Shown piece after piece: positions 10,861 to 17,913 of a stretch of DNA of 64,000 nt. The position numbers and the translations under genes are program-made. Origin of the DNA: Burkholderiales bacterium (GTDB taxonomy: Bacteria > Pseudomonadota > Gammaproteobacteria > Burkholderiales > Burkholderiaceae_C); NCBI GenBank assembly GCA_016213205.1, contig JACRAZ010000090.1, positions 1-64,000 on the forward strand, read 5' to 3'. How positions within the stretch are numbered: the stretch's first letter is position 1; every line of letters begins with the position of its first letter. A model generated the notes under the pieces. The model saw nothing but the letters and a program-made list of their open reading frames with translations. It was not told where the DNA came from and searched no databases.

Positions 10861-12177
10861 TCAATACCTGCCGCTCATCCCGGCCAGCCGCAGGAACCAG
10901 TAGGCCACCCAGGCCACGAAGCCGCGCCGCAGCGTGCCCCACCAGCCGGTGCCTACCGGCGCCCGCGTCACCTCGCGCGAGGCCTGCAGCGCGGCCTCGG
11001 TGCGCAGCGCCAGCTCGCCGGTGAAGCGCAGGTCGCGCACGATCACATTGGCTTCCAGGTTCAGCAGCAGCGACAGCGGGTCGATGTTGCTGGAGCCCAC
11101 GGTGGCCCAGTCGTCATCGACCAGCGCCACCTTGGCATGCAGGAAGGCGGGCGTGTACTCGTAGATGCGCACCCCGGTGGCCAGCAGCTCGCCGTACAGC
11201 ACCTGCGCGGCCAGCGCGGCAAAACGGTAGTCGGGCTTGCCCTGCAGCAGCAGGCGCACGCGCACGCCGCGCAGCGCCGCGCGCTCGAGCGCCCGCCGGA
11301 ACACGCGCCCGGGGTAGAAGTACGGGCAGATCACCTCGATGCGCTCGCGCGCATGGTCGAAGGCCTCGATGTAGGCATGCTCGATCGCGCGGCGCTGGCG
11401 CAGGTTGTCGCGCACCAGGAAGGCGGCCCGCACCGGTGGCAGGCGTTCCAGCGCCGCATGGCGGCCGTCTGCCCGGGCCCCGGGCGGCAGGATGCGCAGG
11501 CGGCCGAACATGCGGCGCGCACGCGCCATCGGCTCGGCGCTGCGCGCCAGCGTGACCAGTTCCTCGCGCCAATCGGCCCCCAGCGCGGCACGGCTCCACA
11601 TCGCCCGCGCCGTCTGCTCGATGGCGGCGGCCAGCGGCCCCTGCACCTCGACCGCGAAGTCCAGCCGCGGGGATTCGGTGGCGCCGTGGTTCAGGTCGTT
11701 GCGGTCGTCGATGATGTTGATGCCGCCCACGTAGCCGGTGTGGCCGTCCACCACGCACAGCTTCTGGTGCAGCCGGCGCAGCTGGCCCGGCTGCAGCAGG
11801 CGCCACCAGCGGTCCACCGGGCGGAAGACGACCAGTTGCACGCCCGAAGGCTCCAGCCAGTCGCGCAGGCGCGCCAGCGTGGCCTTGGAGCCGAAGCCGT
11901 CCACCACCACGCCCACCCACAGCCCGCGCCGGGCCGCATCGGCCAGCGCCTGGGCCACGCGGTGGGCGGCGTCGTCGTCGTGGAAGATGTAGGTCGCCAG
12001 CCAGACCTGGTGCCGGGCCTGGGCGATGGCCTCGCGCATGGCGGGGAACTGCTCGTCGCCACCGGCCAGCAGGCGCACGCGGTTGCCGCCGGTGAGCCCC
12101 ACCCGGGCACCGGAAGCGGCGGTCGGGGCGGGGTTGATCAGCGCGGGGGGCAGGCGGCGTTCGGTCGGCGGCGGCAT
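10861..12177 (-). CDS. clsB: Cardiolipin synthase B-type phospholipase D-family protein
   Basis: A 438-residue protein with two PLD/HKD motifs: HQKLCVVD and HAKVALVDDD. The conserved GSSNIDPLSLLLNLE stretch follows the second one, as in ClsB. The N terminus has no membrane helices, which fits ClsB rather than ClsA; a weakly hydrophobic Trp-rich segment lies at the C terminus (GFVAWVAYWFLRLAG). The predicted reaction is transphosphatidylation producing cardiolipin at the inner membrane. It is followed by a structured GC-rich element, and upstream lies a coiled-coil membrane protein on the same strand 24 bp away. Confidence 0.88.
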   Translation of the reverse strand: MPPPTERRLPPALINPAPTAASGARVGLTGGNRVRLLAGGDEQFPAMREAIAQARHQVWLATYIFHDDDAAHRVAQALADAARRGLWVGVVVDGFGSKATLARLRDWLEPSGVQLVVFRPVDRWWRLLQPGQLRRLHQKLCVVDGHTGYVGGINIIDDRNDLNHGATESPRLDFAVEVQGPLAAAIEQTARAMWSRAALGADWREELVTLARSAEPMARARRMFGRLRILPPGARADGRHAALERLPPVRAAFLVRDNLRQRRAIEHAYIEAFDHARERIEVICPYFYPGRVFRRALERAALRGVRVRLLLQGKPDYRFAALAAQVLYGELLATGVRIYEYTPAFLHAKVALVDDDWATVGSSNIDPLSLLLNLEANVIVRDLRFTGELALRTEAALQASREVTRAPVGTGWWGTLRRGFVAWVAYWFLRLAGMSGRY

Positions 12178-12201
12178 CGGGGCGGCGCCGGCCGCGGCAC
12201 A

Positions 12202-13152
12202 TCAGGCCGGCTCCAGCTCCGCATTCTGGCCCGAGTGCTCGGGCTGCTCTTGCGCAGCGGGCTCGGCCTGGGCTTGCGAGGTCTGCCGCGAGCCGTCCAG
12301 CCGCAGGAAGTGTTCCTCGATGAAGTCCTTCTCGACCAGGGTGCGCTGCATCGCGTCCTTGAGCTGGTCGAGCTCGCGGATGTGGGCGTCGCGCTCCTTG
12401 GACACCTCGGCCAGCTTGCGCCGGGCTTCCTTCAGCGCCTCGTTCTCGGCGGCGCCGGCCGGGTTCAGCATCGACAGGCGCTCCACGTCGGCGGCCAGGT
12501 GCTCGGCCTTGTGCTCTGCCAGGCGGATGCGTTCCTTCGCGCGCTCGAGCACCTGCTGCTGCTTGCTCATCTCGGTGCGCAGGTGTTCCACGGTGTGGCC
12601 GGCGGCTTCGGCCGCCTTGTTGGCACGCCGCAGCTCCAGGATGATGCGGTGTGCATCGTGCAGGCGCTGGCGCATCTGCTCGGTTTCGCTGGCCAGGCGG
12701 TTGCGCTGGGCCACCGCATGCTCGAGCTCGGCCTTGTGCTTGCGGTGCCACTCGGCCAGCTTGCTCGGGTCCACCTGGGTCAGGCCTTCCATCATGCGCT
12801 TGATGTCGGACAGCGCCTGCTCGGTGCCGTCGCCGCCCTGGTGCGCCATCTCCTCCATCATGTTGTTGAGCTTGTCCAGCATCTCGATGCCCGGCACCGG
12901 CGTGGCCGTGACGGTGGGCGCCGAAGCCGGTGCGCCCCCGCCGCCGCCCATGCCGCGCAGCGCATCGCCCACCTTGTAGCCGGCATCGCGCACCACGCGG
13001 GCCGAGTCGTTGAGCTCGCGCGCGGCGCAGATCATCATGTCGCGCGTCTGCTCGGTCTGGCCCAGGATGCGGATCAGCATGTAGACCAGCAGGATCAGGA
13101 TGACCGCGTTGCTGACGAAGACAACCGCGACGGCAAGGTTGACGAGGTCCAT
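12202..13152 (-). CDS. Conserved-looking coiled-coil membrane protein of unknown function
   Basis: A 316-residue protein that I do not recognise as a named family. One strongly hydrophobic N-terminal helix (about residues 5-29, FVSNAVILILLVYMLIRIL) would anchor it. A Gly/Ala/Pro linker (about 68-87) leads to a long charged region, about residues 130-290, with heptad-like Leu/Ala spacing typical of coiled coils. A Gln/Glu-rich tail ends it. It sits between the CheX/CheY-like pair and clsB on the same strand with gaps of about 25 bp, so one transcript is plausible. A scaffolding or polar-localisation role beside the chemotaxis-like genes would be speculation. Confidence 0.75.
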   Translation of the reverse strand: MDLVNLAVAVVFVSNAVILILLVYMLIRILGQTEQTRDMMICAARELNDSARVVRDAGYKVGDALRGMGGGGGAPASAPTVTATPVPGIEMLDKLNNMMEEMAHQGGDGTEQALSDIKRMMEGLTQVDPSKLAEWHRKHKAELEHAVAQRNRLASETEQMRQRLHDAHRIILELRRANKAAEAAGHTVEHLRTEMSKQQQVLERAKERIRLAEHKAEHLAADVERLSMLNPAGAAENEALKEARRKLAEVSKERDAHIRELDQLKDAMQRTLVEKDFIEEHFLRLDGSRQTSQAQAEPAAQEQPEHSGQNAELEPA

Positions 13153-13176
13153 GGTGCGCTCGGCGGGTGCGGCGGG

Positions 13177-14133
13177 TCAGAGTGCGATGAAGGACAGCCG
13201 TCCTTCGCCCACGCCCGGCAGCGCGATCTGGAAATCGACCCGCTCGCCGGTGCGTGCCAGCACTTCCTCCAGCTTGGGGAAGCCCGCCGGCACCACCATC
13301 GTGCGCGAGAGCGTGCACCCATCGGGCGAGCCCCCGGCCTGCAGCATCATGCCCGCGGCCCGCATGAAGGTGGTGGCCTGGGTGACCATGGCCTCGGTCG
13401 GCTCGGCCGCCAGTTGGGCGGCGGTGAGCTCGCTGGTGGCCAGGCGCGCGGCACCGCCGCCGATGAGGCACACCGCATGCACGTCCAGCACGCCCACCGC
13501 CGCGGCCGGCTTGGTGGGCGAGGAGTACAGCCCGAGCAGGTTGTTCGGGCCCAGCTTGGCCACCTCCATCGGCGCGTGGCGCACCAGGCTGAAGGCCTGG
13601 TTGCCCAGCGTGTGCTCGATCAGGCCCTGGGCATGGCCGAGGCCGAGTGGGTAGCCGTCGGGCTCGGCGGCCTGCGGCGCCACGGCCGCCGGGGCGGCCG
13701 CCGCGCGCGCCGGGGGCGTGGCCGGACGGCTGGCCGGCGCGCCCGCACCGGGCAGCACGGCGCGGATGTGCTCGATCAGCTCGCCATCGCGGAAGGGCTT
13801 GTTGACGATGAACACGGCGCCGTTGGTGCGAGCCTGCTCCAGCATGGCGGGCGTGGATTCGGTGGTGACGAAGCCGACCTTGACGCTGTTCTGCCCGAGC
13901 TGGCGCAGCGTCTGCAGCAGTTCCAGCCCGGAGACGCGCGGCATGTGCCAGTCGGTGATCAGCAACTGCGGCTGGAACTCGGGCAGCAGGCCCAGCGCCT
14001 CCTCGCCGTCATTGGCGCGCCGGATGTCGATCGCGGGGTAGCCGCAGTCCTCGATCACGCGGGAGATGATGGCCTGGATGGCCCGACTGTCGTCGACCAC
14101 CATGAAACGATACGGTTCGCTGCGACTGCTCAT
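13177..14133 (-). CDS. Response regulator with C-terminal CheX-like domain
   Basis: A 318-residue protein. Residues about 8-130 form a CheY-like receiver: acidic pair Asp14-Asp15, phospho-acceptor Asp61 in LLITDWHMPRVSG, Thr in FVTTEST and Lys in VNKPFRD. An Ala/Pro-rich linker (about 131-160) joins a second domain (about 165-318) that resembles CheX/CheC-type phosphatase folds, although the E-x-x-N catalytic signature is not evident there. It is encoded directly after, and overlapping by 4 bp, a separate CheX-like gene, so the two probably act together on a phosphorelay. The ATG at 14133 directly precedes the receiver domain. Confidence 0.8.
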   Translation of the reverse strand: MSSRSEPYRFMVVDDSRAIQAIISRVIEDCGYPAIDIRRANDGEEALGLLPEFQPQLLITDWHMPRVSGLELLQTLRQLGQNSVKVGFVTTESTPAMLEQARTNGAVFIVNKPFRDGELIEHIRAVLPGAGAPASRPATPPARAAAAPAAVAPQAAEPDGYPLGLGHAQGLIEHTLGNQAFSLVRHAPMEVAKLGPNNLLGLYSSPTKPAAAVGVLDVHAVCLIGGGAARLATSELTAAQLAAEPTEAMVTQATTFMRAAGMMLQAGGSPDGCTLSRTMVVPAGFPKLEEVLARTGERVDFQIALPGVGEGRLSFIAL

Positions 14134-14636
14134 GAAAGGCTCCCCGGGGTGGCCAGCTGGGCCGGCTCGTCGATCAAGGTGACGGCGATGCGACGTGCCG
14201 AGGCGTCGCTGAGGAAGATGCCCCGCACCTGGCCGCTGTGCAGCAGGCGCCGGTATTCGTCGGCACTGATCTCGCGCGGCAGGCCCATCTCGACCGCCTC
14301 CTGGCGCGTGTAGGCCGCCACCACGCTGCCGGCCAGGATGTTGCAGGCTTCGCGGCAGGCGTCGTTCAGCTCGTCGGCGCTGATCTCGTCGTCCAGCCGC
14401 TCGAACAGGTGGCGTGCCACCGCACGGGCCTCGTCCCGGTCGATCAGCACCCCCACCGCGGCCTGGCGCTCGGGTGCGGCCAGCAGGCGCAGCGGCAGCA
14501 CCAGCGCATGGTCGTCCGGGCACGGCTGCGGCACCGGCGGCGGCACATGGGCGTCGAAACCCCGCTGCGCGCCGCGCAGGAATGTCCAGGCGGGCGCAAG
14601 CTGCTCCGTCAGGCCGGGATGCATGGTGGCAAACAC
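14130..14636 (-). CDS. CheX-like chemotaxis phosphatase homologue
   Basis: A 168-residue cytoplasmic protein. The segment ELNDACREACNILAGSVVAAY carries the E-x-x-N-x-x-x-G pattern (Glu96, Asn99, Gly103) typical of CheC/CheX phosphatases that dephosphorylate CheY-P. It precedes a receiver plus CheX-like fusion with an ATGA overlap, suggesting that this protein may dephosphorylate that receiver. The first 60 residues are Pro-rich and less recognisable. Family membership is inferred from motif and context only. Confidence 0.68.
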   Translation of the reverse strand: MFATMHPGLTEQLAPAWTFLRGAQRGFDAHVPPPVPQPCPDDHALVLPLRLLAAPERQAAVGVLIDRDEARAVARHLFERLDDEISADELNDACREACNILAGSVVAAYTRQEAVEMGLPREISADEYRRLLHSGQVRGIFLSDASARRIAVTLIDEPAQLATPGSLS

Positions 14637-14798
14637 GGTGGGCCCATCCTCACGCTAGGTCGGCCACGGGCCCCACCCCCACGGGCGGGCAGCCAGCATC
14701 GGCCGGTATGCAGCGGTTATCGACGGGCTGTAGGGAAACTTCAATCCACCCCGGACAACCCGGGCGGCGGCCCCGGCGGCGGCGTGACGGGTGCCCGG

Positions 14799-15596
14799 TC
14801 AGTCGGGCTGCAGCTCCACCACCATGGGCAGGTGGTCGGACATGCGGGCCCAGGCGGCACCGCGGGGCACGTGGGTGGACAGCGCGCGAAAGCCCCGCGT
14901 GTAGATGCGGTCCAGCGTGAACAAGGGCACACGCGACGGGAAGGTGCGCGCGGCCAGGCTGCTGGCGCGCTCCAGGCCGATGCCGCGCATCGGGCCGTCC
15001 AGGCGTTCGCCCCAGTCGTTGAAGTCGCCCGCCACCAGCACGTGGGCCTGGCCCGGCACCTCGGCCGCCAGGTACTCGGCCAGGCGCTCGACCTGGCGCA
15101 CCCGGCTCGAATGGATGAGGCCGAAGTGCGCCACGATCACGTGCACCTCGACCCCCTGCCACAGCACCGGCACATGCAGCAGGCCGCGCTGCTCGAACGG
15201 GTGGTCGCTGACGTCGTGGTGCCCGATGTCGCCGATGGGCCAGCGCGCGAGCAGCGCATTGCCATGCTCGCCGTGCTTGGTGATGGCGTTGGTGCGGTAG
15301 GCCACGTCGTAGCCTTCGGGCGCCAGGTACTCGGCCTGGCCTTCCTCGGGCCAGCCGAGCACGGTGCGCTTGAACTGGCGGGCCTCGCGGTGGTGGTGCA
15401 GCCGCACTTCCTGCAGGCACACCAGGTCGGCGTCGAGCGCCTCGATGCCCAGCCCCAGGTTGTGGATCTCCAGCCGCTTGGCGGGCCCGAGGCCGCGCAC
15501 GCCCTTGTGGATGTTGTAGGTGGCCACCCGCAGCACCTGGCTCGTGTACTGGGTGCTGGGCGCGAACCGCGACGCGGCGAAATGACGGGCTCTCAT
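14799..15596 (-). CDS. Endonuclease/exonuclease/phosphatase (EEP) family protein
   Basis: A 265-residue protein with the EEP fold motifs in order: ATYNIHKG, CLQEVR (metal-binding Glu), VAHFGL, VAGDFNDW and a final SDHLPMVVE (catalytic Asp-His pair). It is most like the cytoplasmic EEP phosphohydrolases or nucleases found downstream of cardiolipin-synthase or Nudix genes in Burkholderiales; the substrate is undetermined. The ATG at 15596 overlaps the nudB stop by 4 bp, so the two are translationally coupled. No signal peptide is evident. Confidence 0.82.
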   Translation of the reverse strand: MRARHFAASRFAPSTQYTSQVLRVATYNIHKGVRGLGPAKRLEIHNLGLGIEALDADLVCLQEVRLHHHREARQFKRTVLGWPEEGQAEYLAPEGYDVAYRTNAITKHGEHGNALLARWPIGDIGHHDVSDHPFEQRGLLHVPVLWQGVEVHVIVAHFGLIHSSRVRQVERLAEYLAAEVPGQAHVLVAGDFNDWGERLDGPMRGIGLERASSLAARTFPSRVPLFTLDRIYTRGFRALSTHVPRGAAWARMSDHLPMVVELQPD

Positions 15597-16075
15597 GCGC
15601 CGGACATCGGGCTGAAGCGCGGCAGGTGCAGCACCGCTTCGGCGTTGGAGGGCGAGAAGCAGCGATCGGCGGCCTCGCGCCAGGGCAGCCATTGGTACTG
15701 CGTGTGCTCGCGAGGGCTCAGCACCACCGGCGTGCCGGCCGGCACGGTGAGGCCGAAGACATGTTCCTGGTTGTGCGTCACGCCGGGAGCATAACGGTGG
15801 CGCCAGACCGGATAGATCTCGTACAGATTGGCCAGGTGCCAGTCGCGCAGCGCGGAAAGCGGCACCTCGGGCGAGCCGATGCGGATGCCGGTTTCCTCGC
15901 CCACCTCGCGCACGCAGGTGTCGCGCAGGGGTTCGTCCGGGTGGTCCTTGGAGCCGGTGACGCTTTGCCAGTAGCCGGGCTTGTCGGCCCGCTCGATCAG
16001 CAGCACGTCGAGCGCCGGCGTGTGGATCACGACCAGCACGCTTTCCGGAATCTTGTAGGGCGGTGCGGTGCTCAC
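15593..16075 (-). CDS. nudB: Dihydroneopterin triphosphate diphosphatase (Nudix)
   Basis: A 160-residue Nudix hydrolase. The Nudix box runs from GSKDHPDEPL through REVGEETGI. The opening YKIPESVLVVIH and the W-Q-S-V-T-G-S segment are characteristic of NudB, which removes pyrophosphate from dihydroneopterin triphosphate in folate synthesis. The length is normal for the family. It overlaps the aroG gene before it and the EEP gene after it by 4 bp each, so the three form one operon. Confidence 0.88.
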   Translation of the reverse strand: MSTAPPYKIPESVLVVIHTPALDVLLIERADKPGYWQSVTGSKDHPDEPLRDTCVREVGEETGIRIGSPEVPLSALRDWHLANLYEIYPVWRHRYAPGVTHNQEHVFGLTVPAGTPVVLSPREHTQYQWLPWREAADRCFSPSNAEAVLHLPRFSPMSGA

Positions 16076-17202
16076 GCCGTTCCCCGCCGCTGGCGCACCG
16101 CTTCGGCCAGCCGGCGCAGCACCGGCACCGTGTCGTCCCAGCCGATGCAGGCATCGGTGATCGAGACGCCGGGCTGCAGCGCGACGCCCGGCTTCAAGTC
16201 CTGCCGGCCTTCGTGCAGGTGGCTCTCGATCATCACGCCGACGATGCGGCGTTCACCGGCTGCGAGCTGCCCGGCCACGTCGGCCGCCACCTCGATCTGC
16301 CGTCGATGCTGCTTGGCCGAATTGGCGTGCGAGCAGTCCACCATCACCTGCTCGCGCAGGCCGGCCTTGCGCAGCACCGCGCACGCCGCCTCGACCGACG
16401 CAGCGTCGTAGTTCGGCTGCTTGCCGCCGCGCAGGATCACATGGCCATCGGCATTGCCACGCGTCTCGAAGATCGCGGCCACGCCCATCTTGGTCATGCC
16501 CATGAAGGAATGCGCAGCGGCAGCGGCCTGCAGCGCGTCGGCGGCGACCTGCACGCCACCATCGGTGCCGTTCTTGAAGCCCACCGGGCAGGACAGGCCG
16601 GAGGCCAGCTGGCGGTGGCTCTGGCTTTCGGTGGTGCGCGCACCGATGGCGCCCCAGGCGATCAGGTCGCTCTGGTACTGCGGCGACAGCAGGTCGAGGA
16701 ACTCGGTGCCCGCGGCCAGGCCGAGCGCGTTGATCTCCAGCAGCAGCTCACGCGCGCGGCGCAGGCCTTCGTTGATGCGGAAGCTGCCGTCCAGGCGCGG
16801 ATCGTTGATGTAGCCCTTCCAGCCCACGGTGGTGCGCGGCTTCTCGAAGTACACGCGCATCACGACGATCAGGTCCTGCGCCAGCTCGTCGGCCACGCGC
16901 TTGAGCAGGCGGGCGTAGTGCATGGCCTGGTCGTGGTCGTGGATCGAGCAGGGGCCGACCACGGCCACCAGCCGGTCGTCCTGGCCGTGCAGCACGCGGC
17001 CGATGGCGCGCCGGGTGTCTTCCACCAGCGCCTCGATCGCCGGGGTGACGGGCAGCTCTTCGAGCAGCACCGCGGGCGAGACCAGCGCGCGCACCGCGGC
17101 GATGCGGGTGTCGTCGATGCGGGTGGTGTCCAGCGTGGCGTCGCCCGGCTTGCCGGCGGCACCGGCTTCGTGGTCGTGGCGGAAATCGTCGATCTGGGAC
17201 AT
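16072..17202 (-). CDS. aroG: 3-deoxy-7-phosphoheptulonate synthase, class I (AroF/G/H type)
   Basis: A 376-residue enzyme that joins phosphoenolpyruvate and erythrose-4-phosphate in the first step of aromatic amino acid synthesis. Motifs seen: VAVVGPCSIHDHDQAM, MRVYFEKPRTTVGWKG, GARTTESQSHR, SCPVGFKNGTDG and VMVDCSHANSAK, all typical of the class I enzyme. The ATG at 17202 (MSQIDDFRHDH) was chosen over an in-frame start at 17277, because the longer leader is Pro/Arg-rich and overlaps the toxin gene's 3' end. It leads the aroG-nudB-EEP operon. Confidence 0.93.
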   Translation of the reverse strand: MSQIDDFRHDHEAGAAGKPGDATLDTTRIDDTRIAAVRALVSPAVLLEELPVTPAIEALVEDTRRAIGRVLHGQDDRLVAVVGPCSIHDHDQAMHYARLLKRVADELAQDLIVVMRVYFEKPRTTVGWKGYINDPRLDGSFRINEGLRRARELLLEINALGLAAGTEFLDLLSPQYQSDLIAWGAIGARTTESQSHRQLASGLSCPVGFKNGTDGGVQVAADALQAAAAAHSFMGMTKMGVAAIFETRGNADGHVILRGGKQPNYDAASVEAACAVLRKAGLREQVMVDCSHANSAKQHRRQIEVAADVAGQLAAGERRIVGVMIESHLHEGRQDLKPGVALQPGVSITDACIGWDDTVPVLRRLAEAVRQRRGTA

Positions 17203-17224
17203 GGGCAGGCTCCGGTGGCCGCGC

Positions 17225-17620
17225 TCAGCGCCGCGCGATGTGGTCGCGCAGCCAGGCGGCAAAGGTGGATTCGTCAAGGTCGCTGGCGGCCAGGCCCAGC
17301 ATCGTCAAGACGCAGTCGGCATCGCTGGCGGTCAGGCACCAGCCGTTGAGGGCCAGGAACAACTCGGCGGCTACGAAGGCCGTCCGCTTGTTGCCGTCGA
17401 CGAACGGGGGGTTCCTGGCCAGACCGTAGGCATACGCGGCCGCCAGCGCGGTGGCATCGGGTTGCTCACATTGCGCCAGGTTGCGCGGGCGCGCCAACGC
17501 CGATTCGAGCAAGCCGGCATCGCGCACGCCTGCCGCTCCACCGTGCTCGGCGAGCTGTTCTTCGTGCACGGCCAGGACCACAGCCGGGTCGATCCAGACC
17601 CATTCCTGATTGGCAGCCAC
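17225..17620 (-). CDS. Death-on-curing (Doc/Fic) family toxin with altered Fic motif
   Basis: A 131-residue Doc-type protein, the usual size for the family. The Fic loop reads NPPFVDGNKRTA (residues 70-81). The canonical form is HxFx(D/N)GNKR, so the catalytic His is Pro71 here; the codon is CCC on the minus strand. The remainder (VHEEQLAEHGG, ESALARP, AAYAYGLARN) matches the family well. Doc-like toxins phosphorylate EF-Tu. It follows an AbrB/MazE-like antitoxin gene by 6 bp, giving an antitoxin-first operon downstream of aspS. Toxin activity is doubtful given the missing His. Confidence 0.85.
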   Translation of the reverse strand: MAANQEWVWIDPAVVLAVHEEQLAEHGGAAGVRDAGLLESALARPRNLAQCEQPDATALAAAYAYGLARNPPFVDGNKRTAFVAAELFLALNGWCLTASDADCVLTMLGLAASDLDESTFAAWLRDHIARR

Positions 17621-17626
17621 GGCGCC

Positions 17627-17851
17627 TTACTTCGCGAGTTCGCGCACCACCGCGCGCCGAGCCTTCAAGATGTCGCGTGCCGCCTGCATCTGATCCTCGA
17701 ACACCGGGTCATGCGGCGTGATGCGCATGCCGTCCGGGCTTTCGGTCAGGTACAGCGTGTCACCCTTCTCCAGCTTCAGCCGCGCCAGCACCTCCTTGGG
17801 CAGGATGACGCCGACCGAATTGCCGATCTGGGTGAGCTTGAGGGCGTGCAT
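17627..17851 (-). CDS. AbrB/MazE-family antitoxin
   Basis: A 74-residue protein with an N-terminal SpoVT/AbrB swapped-hairpin DNA-binding domain (residues about 3-48: LTQIGNSVGVILPKEVL, then KLEKGDTLYLTE) and a helical C-terminal tail (about 50-74) that would bind the toxin. It starts at an ATG with GGAG six bases upstream and is followed by the Doc-type toxin. Like other antitoxins of this kind it probably represses its own promoter. Confidence 0.87.
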   Translation of the reverse strand: MHALKLTQIGNSVGVILPKEVLARLKLEKGDTLYLTESPDGMRITPHDPVFEDQMQAARDILKARRAVVRELAK

Positions 17852-17867
17852 GGCGGGCTCCGAGGAA

Positions 17868-17896
17868 GTTATAACGAATGTTAGACCAACCTCGAA
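17868..17896 (-). promoter_or_regulatory. Candidate promoter of the toxin-antitoxin pair
   Basis: In the 62-bp gap between aspS and the antitoxin, the minus strand carries TATAAC (17868-17873) and, 17 bp upstream, TTCGAG (17891-17896). The -10 element is good and the -35 weak. The region is noticeably more A/T-rich than its surroundings. An AAC-N4-GTT imperfect palindrome just upstream of the -10 could serve as an AbrB-type operator. Confidence 0.35.
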
Positions 17897-17913
17897 GTCC
17901 ACTCCAGCGGCGT

